DNA from: an uncultured Oscillospiraceae bacterium
Lineage (GTDB): Bacteria > Bacillota > Clostridia > Oscillospirales > Oscillospiraceae
Direction: 5' to 3'
NCBI GenBank assembly: GCA_934613505.1
Contig: CAKTTB010000020.1
Location: 1-21,526 of the forward strand
Length of the DNA: 21,526 nucleotides
The notes under the pieces were generated by a model. It was given only the letters and a program-made list of their open reading frames with translations. It had not been told where the DNA came from and searched no databases. Positions 21,118-21,526 of the stretch are shown here, piece after piece. Both the position numbers and the translations under genes were made by a program. Positions within the stretch are counted from its first letter, which is position 1. Each line of letters opens with the position of its first letter.

Positions 21118-21526
21118 GGGAGTCATGTCTATGTCTCAACGGAAAACATTCTGCCGGACAAGCAAGGTGTTGCTTCCTTTGGCATGACTGATTCTTCAGA
21201 GCGAGTGACATATTTTCAAGCGGAGGACGTGCTTGTTAGCAACATCCGTCCATATTTCAAAAAGATGTGGTTCGCAACAACTTCGGGCGGGTGTAACGCC
21301 GACGTCCTGTGTTTTAGAGCCTTGGACAAGAAGTACGCATACCTTCTGAAATCCATCATGTTTCAAGATGGATTCTTCGATTATGTCATGTCAGGGGCAA
21401 AAGGAACAAAAATGCCGCGTGGTGACAAAACTCACATCATGCTGTACCTGATCCCGCGTTTTTCCGAGACGCAGCTCCTGAAATTTATTGAATATAATAA
21501 AATTAGTTTTGGGGAGGGAGGGCGAA
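21103..21526 (+). pseudogene. hsdS: Type I restriction specificity subunit (HsdS), 5'-truncated fragment, runs off right edge
   Basis: HsdS supplies the target-recognition domains of type I restriction-modification enzymes. The frame reads YVSTENILPDKQGV, then FQAEDVLVSNIRPYFKKMWF, SGGCNADVLCFRA, FFDYVMSGAKGTKMPRGDK and THIMLYLIP, all hallmarks of one HsdS target-recognition domain. The first third of the domain, including the LGD-type beginning, is missing. The nearest upstream stop is at about 21051. The only possible start is a TTG near 21103, without a ribosome site. No hsdM is present between it and the HTH gene. It continues open to the window edge. It is either a decayed relic or a silent recognition cassette of a phase-variable locus; the flanking repeats make the second worth testing. 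Confidence 0.75.

Overview
The window looks like a GC-rich Firmicute of the class Clostridia, most likely an Oscillospiraceae-type gut bacterium. This is inferred from gene content: RNase Y, WalR/WalK with YycH and YycI, Soj/Spo0J with a consensus parS, BioY/BirA, and AGGAGG ribosome sites with sigma-A promoters. No 16S gene or database match is available to confirm it.

Layout, left half (1-11130). The 5' part of rny runs off the left edge. bioY and birA are divergent around a perfect BirA operator, so the biotin importer and its sensor probably form one autoregulated circuit; a nitroreductase-family gene follows birA. A 53-codon membrane protein with its own promoter and a two-way terminator separate this block from a long minus-strand block. 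Read in the direction of transcription, that block is mscL, then an RsmF-type rRNA methyltransferase, walR, walK, yycH, yycI and murA. It joins the WalRK cell-wall signalling system to the first committed step of peptidoglycan synthesis, with the rRNA methyltransferase 16 bases upstream of walR.

Middle (11130-15300). About 500 bases without a gene hold hairpins, a cre-like site and a pair of inverted palindromic repeats. Next is a tight minus-strand operon, soj-parB-(membrane coiled-coil protein)-serS, with a perfect parS site just upstream of its promoter. This is typically near the chromosome origin.

Right part (about 15300-20700). The DNA turns visibly more AT-rich and carries a mobilizable element. 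It encodes a Nudix hydrolase overlapping a large serine recombinase, a 60-residue protein, a divergent small HTH regulator, a DnaC-like helicase loader, a RepA_N-type initiator, a Cys-rich small protein and a MobC-like protein. No relaxase is seen. Both the recombinase and the initiator appear to carry one extra A in an A-tract, so the element may be decayed, rescued by slippage, or affected by base-calling error. The element starts roughly 40-50 bases from parS.

Right edge (20700-21526). A small HTH gene of a kind often found beside type I restriction-modification genes is followed by a 5'-truncated hsdS-like fragment that runs off the window.
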